A stretch of DNA of 64,000 nucleotides, from the NCBI GenBank assembly GCA_947500505.1, contig CANMSL010000008.1:62001-126000 (forward strand). Reading direction: 5' to 3'. Source of the DNA: an uncultured Aquimarina sp. Its GTDB lineage: Bacteria > Bacteroidota > Bacteroidia > Flavobacteriales > Flavobacteriaceae. Shown piece by piece: positions 22,508 through 31,502 of this stretch. The notes below the pieces were generated by a model, which made no database searches, was not told the DNA's origin, and saw only the letters and a list, made by a program, of their open reading frames with translations. The first letter of the stretch is position 1. Each line of letters starts with the position of its first letter. Position numbers and translations under genes: made by a program.

Positions 22508-22643
22508 TTTGATTTATTTTGGGCGCATCCCACTTGAGGTGGGTCGGGCTATTCGTTATATCTTTTTTACTTGTTCTCGCCCTTCGACAAGCTCAGGGTG
22601 ACAACTGTAAAAAAGGATGTCACTACTATCCCTTGCGCATTTA

Positions 22644-23963
22644 CTATATTTCTCTATGTATATCAAAAGCTTCTAGTTCATCTCCTACTTTACGTAAAAA
22701 CGAACCTCCTAAAAATCCATCTACCACACGATGATCGAATGACAATGATAAATACATCATACTTCTGATTGCAATTTCGTCGCCTTTGTCTGTTGTAATT
22801 ACTTCCGGCCTTTTCTTAATGATCCCCAATGCAAGAATGGCAACTTCCGGTTGATTGATGATGGGTGTTCCCATTAAACTGCCAAACGTTCCCACATTAG
22901 AGATTGTAAAGGTACTTCCTCCAATCTCATCAGGTTTCAAAGCATTATTTCTTGCACTTTTTGCCAAATGATTTACATTTTTAGCTAAACCAAGTAAATT
23001 CTTTTCATCAGCATTTCTAACTACAGGTACGATTAGATTCCCGCTTGGTAAAGCTGTTGCCATACCCACATTAACGTCCTTATGCAATATAATTTTATTA
23101 CCATCCACAGAAACATTGATCATTGGATATTCCTGAATCGCTTTGGCTACAGCTTCTACAAAAATTGGAGTAAACGTTAATTTCTCTCCGTGTTTTTCTA
23201 AAAACTCATGCTTTGCTTTATTTCTCCAATTGACCATATGGGTAACATCTACTTCTATATAACTTGTTACATGAGGTGATGTATGTTTAGAATACACCAT
23301 ATGATCTGCAATCATGGTTCTCATACGATCCATTTCTACAATACGATCTTTTCCTTCTATATAAGAAATTGGAGGTGCATTATATGATGGTTTTGGAGCA
23401 ATAGCTTGTGGTCTGCTAGGTAATGGATACTTTCTGTTTTTAAGATACGACATCACATCACTCTTACGAATACGACCTCCATCTCCGGTACCAGCAATAC
23501 TTTGAACTTCTTCTATGGTCAAGTTTTCTTTTTGAGCGATACTGATTACTAGCGGAGACAAGAAAACATCGTTTACCGAGGAAAGCTCTGACTTAAATTG
23601 CCCTCTCTGTCCGCTTTTGGCGGACATCTCTCCCAAAGGGAGAGAAGCTTGATCACGTTTTTGTTCATCAGACGAAAGATTTTGTGATTTCTCAGATTTA
23701 TCTACATTGGATATAGCTCCCAATTCTGCGCTAATAATTGCTATTACCTGACCTACTTCAACCACTTCATTAGGTTGAAAAAGTAACTCTGTAATGGTAC
23801 CATTACAAGGAGAGGGTACTTCAGAATCTACTTTGTCTGTAGCAACTTCCAAAATAGTTTCATCTTCTTCTACAGTATCACCAACCTTTTTTAACCAATT
23901 AAGAATGGTTGCTTCGGAAATACTTTCACCCATTTTGGGCATTTTCAGTTCTATTTTTGACAT
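22644..23963 (-). CDS. Dihydrolipoamide acyltransferase (E2) of 2-oxoacid dehydrogenase
   Basis: 439 residues. Lipoyl domain 1-77 with lipoylation Lys in ATDKVDSE (about 44), variable linker 85-131, peripheral-subunit-binding domain 132-173 (VFLSPLVISIAQKENL), catalytic domain 205-439 with the CoA-acyltransferase motif FDHRVVDG near the C-terminus. The linker includes a 17-residue piece SLPLGEMSAKSGQRGQ encoded by a double palindrome (23609-23645). Start ATG 23963. The upstream 40 bp contain AACTAA-TG-TTAGTT, a palindrome related to the TetR operator at 38731 but with different spacing. Partner of the E1 fusion; E3 is not in the window. Confidence 0.9.
   Translation of the reverse strand: MSKIELKMPKMGESISEATILNWLKKVGDTVEEDETILEVATDKVDSEVPSPCNGTITELLFQPNEVVEVGQVIAIISAELGAISNVDKSEKSQNLSSDEQKRDQASLPLGEMSAKSGQRGQFKSELSSVNDVFLSPLVISIAQKENLTIEEVQSIAGTGDGGRIRKSDVMSYLKNRKYPLPSRPQAIAPKPSYNAPPISYIEGKDRIVEMDRMRTMIADHMVYSKHTSPHVTSYIEVDVTHMVNWRNKAKHEFLEKHGEKLTFTPIFVEAVAKAIQEYPMINVSVDGNKIILHKDVNVGMATALPSGNLIVPVVRNADEKNLLGLAKNVNHLAKSARNNALKPDEIGGSTFTISNVGTFGSLMGTPIINQPEVAILALGIIKKRPEVITTDKGDEIAIRSMMYLSLSFDHRVVDGFLGGSFLRKVGDELEAFDIHREI
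23609..23645. repeat. Double palindromic repeat inserted in the E2 coding sequence
   Basis: TGTCCGC-TTTTG-GCGGACA (23609-23627) directly followed by TCTCTCCC-AAA-GGGAGAGA (23627-23645). These are typical intergenic hairpins of Bacteroidota genomes, here read in frame in the flexible linker between the lipoyl and binding domains. Confidence 0.8.
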
Positions 23964-24030
23964 TTTAGTTAACTAATGTTAGTTAGTTTTTTGTTTTGAC
24001 TTTTTTAATTTCTAAACCCCTCCATAATGG

Positions 24031-24051
24031 ATCCCAGATCAAGTCTGGGAT
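24031..24051. repeat. Intergenic palindrome ATCCCAGA-TCAAG-TCTGGGAT
   Basis: Perfect 8-bp inverted repeat in the gap between the E2 and paaY genes, of the same small-repeat class found elsewhere in the window. Confidence 0.65.
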
Positions 24052-24101
24052 GACAACACTTCGGCAAACTTATCTACCGACAAGGTAGGTTCAGTGCAGT
24101 C

Positions 24102-24698
24102 TTATTTAGTTTTAAACTCTTCTAATGTTTTATAAAACGCCTCTTGCATTGGCCTATCTTTTGGCACCTCTCTTAAAGGCTCTACTTCTCTAAGGGATTT
24201 AAAACAATCCGCTGGCAATTGCTGATATAACTTTGTCCCTTTCGTTTTCCAGTTAATCATCTCATCACTAACTTCTTTAATAACTTTTGCCGGATTGCCT
24301 ACAATCAAACTTCTTTTCGGGAAAATGGTATTTGCTTTCACAAAAGACATGGCTCCCATAATACATTCATCTCCAATTTCTGCATCATCCATAATAACAC
24401 TATTCATTCCAATCAAACAATTACGTCCTAGATTAGCTCCGTGAATAACAGCTCCGTGACCTACATGAGCACTTTCCTTAAGTACAATAGATTTACCAGG
24501 AAACATATGCACGGTACAATTTTCTTGTACATTCACTCCGTCTTCCAAGATAATTTCTCCCCAATCTCCACGTATGGCAGCACCGGGACCGATATAACAG
24601 TTTTTACCAATAATAACATTACCAGTTACAGCTGCTAACGGATGTACAAAACTACTTTCGTGAACTACTGGTATGTATCCTTTGAAACTGTAAATCAT
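24102..24698 (-). CDS. paaY: PaaY-like gamma-carbonic-anhydrase-type hexapeptide protein
   Basis: 198 residues from ATG 24698 (MIYSFKGYIPVVHESSFVHPLAAV). An upstream in-frame ATG at 24737 would add MGNAKKK..., but that sequence comes from an intergenic repeat also found before paaZ, so I reject it. The protein is a left-handed beta-helix with hexapeptide repeats (VTGNVIIGKNCYIGPGAAIRGDWGEI, SAHVGHGAVIHGANLGRNCLIGMN) and metal-ligand His residues in HVGHGAVIHG. PaaY of E. coli is a thioesterase that removes dead-end CoA adducts in the phenylacetate pathway. Its position at the end of the paa genes fits. Confidence 0.85.
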   Translation of the reverse strand: MIYSFKGYIPVVHESSFVHPLAAVTGNVIIGKNCYIGPGAAIRGDWGEIILEDGVNVQENCTVHMFPGKSIVLKESAHVGHGAVIHGANLGRNCLIGMNSVIMDDAEIGDECIMGAMSFVKANTIFPKRSLIVGNPAKVIKEVSDEMINWKTKGTKLYQQLPADCFKSLREVEPLREVPKDRPMQEAFYKTLEEFKTK

Positions 24699-24713
24699 GT
24701 TTTGTTTTTTTAT

Positions 24714-24943
24714 TCTTTTCTTTTTTGCATTGCCCAAAAAAGAAACAAAAAAGTCTAGTCTTAAGAAACCTCAGCTAAAAATATCGCTCTCTACGCTAAA
24801 TTAAATGAAGCCTTACTACTAGTTTGTGCCTCCCATTGATCAATTATATTCTGAAATAATTTATCACTTCTAACATTTTGCGAATTTAATTTTATGCTTT
24901 GTTCACTTCATTTTTTACGCTTAACTTTCTTAGGACACTTTAT
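24714..24943. repeat. ~230-bp intergenic repeat, copy 1
   Basis: Begins TTTTTTGCATTGCCCAAAAA and contains AAACAAAAAAGTCTAG, TTTTGCGAATTTAATTTTA and CTTAGGAC. A second copy (about 75-80% identical) is at 28859-29086, in both cases immediately upstream of a paa gene. The reverse strand of its first bases encodes the spurious start MGNAKKK. Confidence 0.85.
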
Positions 24944-24990
24944 ATATTTCAAGCCATTAATCTTCACTCTCATCTTCTCTATCTTACCTC

Positions 24991-25743
24991 TTATTTAAAT
25001 CTTTTCAAGGTTTCTTTCGTAAAATCAGACAATACCAATCGCCCACTAATCACAGCTCTATCCGCTAAAAGTGTATCCCAATGCTCGGTTCCTTCCCAAA
25101 AAGCTTTCTTCATATCTCGCATTGCTTCGGGGTTGTAGGTACATAAGTGTTCTGCAAATGCTTTTACCTCTGCATCTAACGTCTCGGTATCTTCAAAAAC
25201 TTTTGTAAATAATCCTTTATCTCTTGCCCATTCTGCATCATAAAAGGAATTAGCATCGATCGCTATTTGGGTCATTGCAGACAATCCTATTTTACGTTCT
25301 ACTGCTGGTCCTACAACGAAAGGCCCTATACCTACATTCAATTCGCTTAATTTAATAGCAGCAAATTTTGTCGCCATACAATAATCTGTTGCTGATGCAA
25401 CTCCAACGCCGCCTCCAACAGTCTTACCTTGCACACGTCCGATAATAAATTTTGGGCATTTACGCATTGCATTAATCACATTGGCAAATCCCGAAAAAAA
25501 TACTTTCCCTGATTGAGCGTCATTAATATTGATCAATTCTTTAAAACTGGCTCCTGCGCAAAACGTTCTATCGCCTCCGCTCTTTAGTACAATGACTTTT
25601 ATCTCTTCATTATTCCCTGCTTCAGTTATTGTTTGAGCAAGTTTTGCCAAAATATCACCTGGTAGGGAGTTATGGGCCGGATGGAAAAACGCTATTGTTC
25701 CTACTCCGTTTTCTATTTCTATGTTTACGTATGGTTTTGTCAA
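24991..25743 (-). CDS. Enoyl-CoA hydratase/isomerase family protein (PaaF/PaaG-like)
   Basis: 250 residues if translation starts at TTG 25743 (TKPYVNIEIENGVGTIAFFHP); an ATG at 25806 would add 21 residues translated from an A/T-rich intergenic repeat and is less likely. Crotonase fold: HNSLPGDILAKL, the oxyanion-hole segments FCAGASFKEL and GKTVGGGVGVASATDYCMATKFAAIKLSELNVGI. Members hydrate or isomerise CoA thioesters; in this setting it may act as 2,3-dehydroadipyl-CoA hydratase (PaaF) or in ring-opening. It sits between paaY and a four-helix-bundle gene. Confidence 0.83.
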   Translation of the reverse strand: MTKPYVNIEIENGVGTIAFFHPAHNSLPGDILAKLAQTITEAGNNEEIKVIVLKSGGDRTFCAGASFKELININDAQSGKVFFSGFANVINAMRKCPKFIIGRVQGKTVGGGVGVASATDYCMATKFAAIKLSELNVGIGPFVVGPAVERKIGLSAMTQIAIDANSFYDAEWARDKGLFTKVFEDTETLDAEVKAFAEHLCTYNPEAMRDMKKAFWEGTEHWDTLLADRAVISGRLVLSDFTKETLKRFK

Positions 25744-25860
25744 ATGAATTTTAAATTTTAAATGCAAAATTATAAAGTCAAAAGTAAACGTACCGATAAA
25801 GATCATCTACTTTTAAATTTTACATTTTGCGGTTTTACATTCTATATCTACTATATTTAG

Positions 25861-26223
25861 TTAATCTCTTTTAGATGTTTTTACACTTGAGGTGAAAATT
25901 GCTACTAGCTCTTTACACTCTTTCATAATACTTCCAAAATTATCTAAATCTTGTATTAGTTCTGATTCTTTTAATATTTGTAAATTTACTTGTGACTCTC
26001 TTAATTCTTTAAGACATATTCTCATTTTATGAATAAAATCTCTCTTAGATTCCGCTCCTTGAGCTTCACCGTAATTTAAAGCTGCGGAAGTTGTTGAACG
26101 AATTAATTGTTTCGCTAAATGTTCCGAAGCAAAATTCTTTTTTAAAATATTTATATTCAAAATAACGTTAGAAGAAAACTTCACTAATCTATGCTGAAGG
26201 TCATATTTTTGAGTAGTTTTCAT
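25861..26223 (-). CDS. Four-helix-bundle protein, 23S rRNA-IVS/Avd type (1 of 3)
   Basis: 120 residues, all helical. The family pattern is seen: HRLVKFSSNVILNINILKKN, HLAKQLIRSTTSAALNYGEAQGAESKRDFIHKM, LKELRESQVNLQILKES. Such proteins are encoded by 23S rRNA intervening sequences in some bacteria and resemble the Avd protein of diversity-generating retroelements; their cellular role is unclear. It is closely related to 30499-30867 (RSVTSAALNYGEAQSAES) and distantly to 31932-32315, all three in the same catabolic cluster. Confidence 0.88.
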   Translation of the reverse strand: MKTTQKYDLQHRLVKFSSNVILNINILKKNFASEHLAKQLIRSTTSAALNYGEAQGAESKRDFIHKMRICLKELRESQVNLQILKESELIQDLDNFGSIMKECKELVAIFTSSVKTSKRD

Positions 26224-26342
26224 TTGTATGTTTTACTTTCTTAAATTTTAAATTATAAAATTATAAAGTCAAAAATAAAAGTATCGATAAAGATCATCTA
26301 CTTTTAAGTTTTGCATTTTACGGTTTTATATTTTTAATTATT

Positions 26343-28838
26343 TTACAACAATGCAAATTGTTCAAGATGATGATTCAAATGCTTTACATTTAATAAGTCC
26401 CATTCGAACTTATTCATCTCTCCAAACACTACATTTTTTGTTACCGCTTCTGGATTTTCTTTGAAATACGATTCAAACTCATCCATTGCTTCTAACATTT
26501 TCATTTTAGCCGTGGCTAAATCTTCATGAACCAACTCTTCTAATACTCCTTCTTTCATTAAGGGGTGCTTATGTCCCTTAGGCATTGGTTTATGACTATA
26601 CACCATTTCTTGTACTTTTTCTAAATACTGTTCTGGTGTAGCTATATCAAAATCCTGAATTTCTCCTGCACCAATTCTGATGGTTTTTTCTAAGTGCTCC
26701 ACCATATGCTGTGCAGTCATCATTCCCCATTTAGGTTTGGTGTCTCCTGTTAGCTTTGCTAAATATCCTTCAATATTTGATCGATTCACTTGTACAAATG
26801 GTGATTTCTTTTGTACCATTGTCAAAATTGTAGCGATTGCTGCTAATTCATCTTCTTGGTCAAATACCTCTACAAACCATTTTACAATTCCGCTAGGTAA
26901 TTCTTTGCCACGATGATCTCGATCTATTTTTTGTTTACACGTTAATCTCACATATACCGTATCATTATGATAAATAGGACGTAAGAACCTACATTCTTCC
27001 AATCCATAATTAGCTGTTACTGGCCCTTTATTAGGATATACGAACAATCCAGCAGCTGCGGCTAGAATGAAATATCCGTGAGCAGTACGTTTTTCGAAAA
27101 TACTTCCTTCTAACGAGGTGATATCTGTATGGGCATAAAAATGATCCCAAGTCAGGTTACCAAAATTGATAATATCTGTATCTGTTACTGTTCTCTTATG
27201 CGTTTTAAGAGACATGCCTGGCTCAATGTCTTCCCAATGATATGCAAATGGATGCTTATCCGATTCTTTATATTTTGAATTCGCCTGATAGATTCCGGTC
27301 ACTTCAGTTAAAGTAGTTGGTGTTCCTTGCACGGCGCATCGTTGCATATAATGTTTGATGCCACGCATTCCTCCCATTTCTTCTCCGCCGCCTGCTCTTC
27401 CTGGTCCTCCGTGCGTAAGCATTGGCAATGGAGAACCATGACCCGTACTTTGTTTTGCATTTTCTCTATTTCCTACTAAAATGCGTCCGTGATGAGAAGC
27501 TGCTCCAACCACATATTCTCTTGCAATCTTATCATCATAGGTAAATATAGAAGATACCAAAGATCCTTTACCCATTTGTGATAACGTAATGGCATCATCC
27601 AATGTATCATATGGCATAATAGTCGAAACTGGTCCAAAAGCTTCAATCTCATGTACATTGGTATTCTGAAACGGGTTATCTTGTCTCATCAAAATTGGGC
27701 TTACAAAAGCTCCTTTCTTTGCGTCCGCACCAACTGTTTCTATTTTGTCCAAATCTCCATATACAATTTGAGCAGTTTTAGCAATTTCTGTTACGTTATT
27801 TTTAAAGCTTTCTACCTGTTTTTTGCTTGCCAAAGCTCCCATTCGTACTTCTTTCAATCTTGGATCTCCAATAGTGACTTTATCTAATTGTTTGCCTAAA
27901 GCTATCTGTACATCTTCAACTAATCCTGATGGTACAATGATTCTACGAATGGCAGTACATTTCTGACCTGTCTTCACCGTCATTTCTTTTCTAACTTCCT
28001 TGACAAACAAATCAAACTCTGGAGTTCCTGGTATAGCATCTTCTCCAAGAATACAAGCGTTTAATGAGTCTGCTTCCATCGTAAACGGAACAGATTCTTC
28101 TATCAATCTTGGATGTGCTTTTAATATTCTTCCTGTATGTGCCGAACCTGTAAATGTTACTACATCTTGTGATTCTACTGTATCCAAAATATTCTTAGTC
28201 ATTCCGCTTAAAAGCTGTAACGAGCCTTCTGGTAAAATCCCTGAATCCACAATTACTCTCACCACAGCTTCGGTAAGATATGCAGTTTGTGGTGCTGGTA
28301 AAACCACTGCTGGCATTCCTGCCATCCAGTTTACAGCGCATTTCTCTAACATCCCCCAAATCGGGAAATTAAAAGCATTGATATGAACGGCCACTCCACG
28401 TTTAGGAACTAAAATATGATGTGCCATAAATCTTCCTCCTCTTGACAAATCAATAGGGTCTCCTTCTACGTGATAGGATTGATTAGGAAATAGTTTACGT
28501 AAAGACGCATTGGCAAAAAGATTTCCAAAACCACCTTCGATATCAATCCAGCTGTCTATTCGTGTAGCTCCCGTTCTATAACTCAACTCATAGAACTGTT
28601 CTTTTCTTTTGGTAAGATATAGTGCTAATGATTTAAGCATATTTCCTCGCTCCTGAAAAGTCATCTTTCTCAGAACCTCTCCTCCTTTGGTTCTACCGTA
28701 TTGCAAAACTTTAGGAATATCCAAGCCTTCGGTAGTGGATGTACCTATAGCTTCTCCAGTAACGGCATCGTTCATTACGATTCCTTCACCAGAACCTTCA
28801 GTCCATTTTCCAGTAATATATGATTGTAATATTTTCAT
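26343..28838 (-). CDS. paaZ: PaaZ bifunctional oxepin-CoA hydrolase/aldehyde dehydrogenase fused to DUF1569-like domain
   Basis: 831 residues from ATG 28838 (MKILQSYITGKWTEG); an upstream ATG (28880) lies in a repeat. Residues 1-525 form an aldehyde dehydrogenase (HINAFNFPIWGMLEKCAVNWMAG, VTFTGSAHTGRI, catalytic Cys in GQKCTAIRRI). Residues ~540-680 are a MaoC hot-dog hydratase (THKRTVTDTDIINFGNLTWDHFYAHTD). Both activities open the oxepin ring and oxidise the aldehyde. PaaZ usually ends near 680 residues; here ~145 further residues (PKWGMMTAQHMVEHLEKTIRIG, GHKHPLMKEGVL, NHHLEQFALL) form a DinB-like DUF1569 domain with conserved His residues. Located in the paa operon. Confidence 0.92.
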   Translation of the reverse strand: MKILQSYITGKWTEGSGEGIVMNDAVTGEAIGTSTTEGLDIPKVLQYGRTKGGEVLRKMTFQERGNMLKSLALYLTKRKEQFYELSYRTGATRIDSWIDIEGGFGNLFANASLRKLFPNQSYHVEGDPIDLSRGGRFMAHHILVPKRGVAVHINAFNFPIWGMLEKCAVNWMAGMPAVVLPAPQTAYLTEAVVRVIVDSGILPEGSLQLLSGMTKNILDTVESQDVVTFTGSAHTGRILKAHPRLIEESVPFTMEADSLNACILGEDAIPGTPEFDLFVKEVRKEMTVKTGQKCTAIRRIIVPSGLVEDVQIALGKQLDKVTIGDPRLKEVRMGALASKKQVESFKNNVTEIAKTAQIVYGDLDKIETVGADAKKGAFVSPILMRQDNPFQNTNVHEIEAFGPVSTIMPYDTLDDAITLSQMGKGSLVSSIFTYDDKIAREYVVGAASHHGRILVGNRENAKQSTGHGSPLPMLTHGGPGRAGGGEEMGGMRGIKHYMQRCAVQGTPTTLTEVTGIYQANSKYKESDKHPFAYHWEDIEPGMSLKTHKRTVTDTDIINFGNLTWDHFYAHTDITSLEGSIFEKRTAHGYFILAAAAGLFVYPNKGPVTANYGLEECRFLRPIYHNDTVYVRLTCKQKIDRDHRGKELPSGIVKWFVEVFDQEDELAAIATILTMVQKKSPFVQVNRSNIEGYLAKLTGDTKPKWGMMTAQHMVEHLEKTIRIGAGEIQDFDIATPEQYLEKVQEMVYSHKPMPKGHKHPLMKEGVLEELVHEDLATAKMKMLEAMDEFESYFKENPEAVTKNVVFGEMNKFEWDLLNVKHLNHHLEQFALL

Positions 28839-28858
28839 TATTAGTTGTTTGTTTGTTA

Positions 28859-29086
28859 CTTTCTTTTTTGCATTGCCCAAAAAAGAAACAAAAAAGTCTA
28901 GTCTTAAGAAATTTCATCTAAAAATTTCGATCTCTTCACTAAATTAAATGAAGCTTTATTACTAAATTTAACATTATCTTGATCAATTATATTTTGAAAT
29001 AATTTATTCCTTCTAACATTTTGCGAATTTAATTTTACGCTCCGTTCACTTCATTTTTTCACGTTGAAGTTTCTTAGGACGTTTTT
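28859..29086. repeat. ~230-bp intergenic repeat, copy 2
   Basis: Homologous to 24714-24943 over its whole length. It occupies most of the gap between paaZ and the thiolase gene together with a small palindrome at about 29164-29183 (ATTCCA..TGGAAT). Confidence 0.85.
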
Positions 29087-29224
29087 ATTCTAACCTTTAA
29101 AATTGCTAATACCAATTTATCTTCAGAAACACTATCTTCAATTTTAACTACTTTTATTTTGGATTCCAACCTACGCTGGAATGACAATATTTTCTTCTTC
29201 TTTATTAATTATTCTCACATCTCA

Positions 29225-30430
29225 CTAACTCACGTTCTCAATCACACAAGCATATCCTTGTCCCACACCTATACACATGGTAATTAGTGCATAGCGTTTG
29301 TTTTGTTCTTGTAATTCTAAAGCTGCCGAGTATGCAATTCTTGTTCCTGTTACACCTAATGGATGTCCGATAGCAATGGATCCACCATTAGGGTTTATTC
29401 TAGGATCATCATCTTTTAATCCCCATTCTCTTATACACGCTAGCGCTTGTGAAGCAAAGGCTTCATTCAGTTCTATCACATCAATATCATCCATGGTAAT
29501 TCCTGCTTTTTCTAATGCTTTATTAGAAGCCTGAACAGGGCCAATACCCATTATTCTTGGCTCTACACCTACTACTGCAGAACTCACAATCCGTGCGATG
29601 GGTTTTAGATTATACTTTTTCACTGCAGCTGAAGAAGCGATTATAGTAGCCGCGGCTCCGTCATTTAATCCAGATGAATTCCCTGCAGTAACACTACCAT
29701 CTTTTTTAAATGCCGGACGTAACTTTGCCAATACTTCTTTACTAGTAGTAGGTTTTATAAATTCATCTTTAGAAAATAGAATGGGATCTTTTTTACGCTG
29801 TGGTATCTCTACTGTGGTAATTTCCTTGGCTAATCTGCCAGATTCTTGGGCTTTGGTAGCTTTCATCTGACTCCTATATGCAAATGCATCTTGATCTTCC
29901 CGAGAAATATTATATTTCTCTACCAAATTCTCTGCAGTATTCCCCATTCCATCTGTACCATATAGCTCGTGCATCTTTTTGTTTACGAATCTCCATCCAA
30001 AACTAGAATCATACATTTTAGAGTCGTTGCCAAATGCTGAAGATGGTTTTGCTATGACATATGGTCCACGTGTCATATTTTCAACTCCTCCAGAAATAAA
30101 AAGATCACCATCTCCTGCTTTTATTGCTCTATTTGCATGTATGATCGCAGAGAGCCCGGAGCTACATAAACGGTTTACAGTTTCTCCTGGTACTGTAAAT
30201 GGAAGTCCCGCTAATAAAGAGCACATTCTGGCTACATTTCGGTTATCTTCTCCTGCTTGATTAGCACATCCCATAATCACATCATCATAATCTTCTTTAG
30301 GGATATTAGGATGTTTTTCTACTAATTCTTTGATGACTAAAGCTCCTAAATCATCAGTCCTAACAGCAGATAATGTTCCTTTATAACTTCCTATGGGAGT
30401 TCTGACTCCATCTATTATATATGCTTCCAT
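29225..30430 (-). CDS. paaJ: 3-oxoadipyl-CoA/3-oxo-5,6-dehydrosuberyl-CoA thiolase
   Basis: 401 residues, thiolase fold. Active-site Cys in NRLCSSGLSAIIHANRAI (about residue 87-91), second-domain signatures NEAFASQALACIREWG, GGSIAIGHPLGVTGTRI (catalytic His) and CIGVGQGYACVIE (catalytic Cys). The MEAYIIDGVRTPIG start is typical of PcaF/PaaJ thiolases. In the phenylacetate pathway it cleaves both the C8 and C6 beta-ketoacyl-CoA intermediates, yielding acetyl-CoA and succinyl-CoA. It lies downstream of paaI and paaH in the same direction. Confidence 0.92.
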   Translation of the reverse strand: MEAYIIDGVRTPIGSYKGTLSAVRTDDLGALVIKELVEKHPNIPKEDYDDVIMGCANQAGEDNRNVARMCSLLAGLPFTVPGETVNRLCSSGLSAIIHANRAIKAGDGDLFISGGVENMTRGPYVIAKPSSAFGNDSKMYDSSFGWRFVNKKMHELYGTDGMGNTAENLVEKYNISREDQDAFAYRSQMKATKAQESGRLAKEITTVEIPQRKKDPILFSKDEFIKPTTSKEVLAKLRPAFKKDGSVTAGNSSGLNDGAAATIIASSAAVKKYNLKPIARIVSSAVVGVEPRIMGIGPVQASNKALEKAGITMDDIDVIELNEAFASQALACIREWGLKDDDPRINPNGGSIAIGHPLGVTGTRIAYSAALELQEQNKRYALITMCIGVGQGYACVIENVS

Positions 30431-30498
30431 TAAATATCGAATATCAAATTTTGAATACTGAATATTGAAATATTTCTATAACCCAGCATCCTTAAAAA

Positions 30499-30867
30499 TT
30501 ATATTTTGTTTTTATTTTGTGAAGTTCGAATGCTAGAAACGAAAATCGCAATTAGTTCATTATTTTCTTTCAAAAGATTCTCTAGTCCATCTAAATCTCC
30601 AATTAAATTTACACCTTTTTGAATTTTTAAATTAACCAAGAATTCCCTTAGTTCTTTTAAGCATAATTTCATCTTATGCAAAAAATCACGCGGAGATTCA
30701 GCACTTTGTGCTTCTCCATAATTTAAAGCTGCTGATGTCACTGATCGGATTAATTGCTTAGACAAATGTTGCGAAGCATAATCTCCTTCAAATTCTCGGC
30801 ATACTAAAATAATATCAACGGAAAAACGAATCAAACGATCTTCTAAGTCATATTTACTCTTCATCAT
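30499..30867 (-). CDS. Four-helix-bundle protein, 23S rRNA-IVS/Avd type (2 of 3)
   Basis: 122 residues, helical, with the family core HLSKQLIRSVTSAALNYGEAQSAES and LKELREFLVNLKIQK. Nearly the same length and clearly paralogous to 25861-26223. It lies between the thiolase and a small lipoprotein gene. Start ATG 30867 (or 30864, M2). Confidence 0.88.
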   Translation of the reverse strand: MMKSKYDLEDRLIRFSVDIILVCREFEGDYASQHLSKQLIRSVTSAALNYGEAQSAESPRDFLHKMKLCLKELREFLVNLKIQKGVNLIGDLDGLENLLKENNELIAIFVSSIRTSQNKNKI

Positions 30868-30923
30868 TATCCATCGTTTTCTTTTTAAAACTTCTTCATT
30901 CGTTATTCCTTATTCAATATTCT

Positions 30924-31472
30924 CTATTTTTTCAATTTTGCCGTAGCAACTGATTTTTCTATTAATGGCAAATATTTAGATTCTTCTTTTTCCATGAAAT
31001 AAGAAGATATCATTATTGTTTTTTCTCCAGCAGGTAAAGCATACATCATCATAATCATTTTATCACCCACCTCATCTACAGTCATCGACTTTTGAACAAG
31101 CACTTTTCTACCTTCAAGTTCTGTCTCTTCAATTCCTAAAGATGTTACTCCATTTTGTTCTACAGATTCATTCATCACCCTCTCTTTGAATTCGTTATAA
31201 GGCTGAGGAGCTAACATTTTCATAATACCAGCAGACATATCTTCATTAGCACGGTTTGTTCCGTTATCTATTACAAAAACAGTTTCATCCACCTCCATTG
31301 TTATCTCATCATTAAAAAGATCTCCCAAAGCATTTTGAACATCTTCCGACATTTCTTCTTTGGTTTCAGTTACAATAGAATCTGTTCCTTGTAATGTTTC
31401 TTTTTTTGATTTTGTGTCCTTTCCACAGGAAATAATTGATAAAAACACTATTGTAACTAAAAAAGTTCTCAT
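30924..31472 (-). CDS. Small lipoprotein of unknown function
   Basis: 182 residues. Lipoprotein signal peptide with lipobox IISC (Cys about 17), followed by a charged linker. The rest (about 45-182) is an alpha/beta domain with NGTNRANEDMSAGIMKMLAPQPYNEF, EGRKVLVQKSMTVDEVGDKMIMMMYALPAGEKTIMIS. I do not recognise the family. It sits between paaI and a four-helix-bundle gene; a link with the pathway is not evident. Confidence 0.78.
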   Translation of the reverse strand: MRTFLVTIVFLSIISCGKDTKSKKETLQGTDSIVTETKEEMSEDVQNALGDLFNDEITMEVDETVFVIDNGTNRANEDMSAGIMKMLAPQPYNEFKERVMNESVEQNGVTSLGIEETELEGRKVLVQKSMTVDEVGDKMIMMMYALPAGEKTIMISSYFMEKEESKYLPLIEKSVATAKLKK

Positions 31473-31502
31473 TGGTTTGTGTTAGTTGGTTATATTAAAA
31501 AA

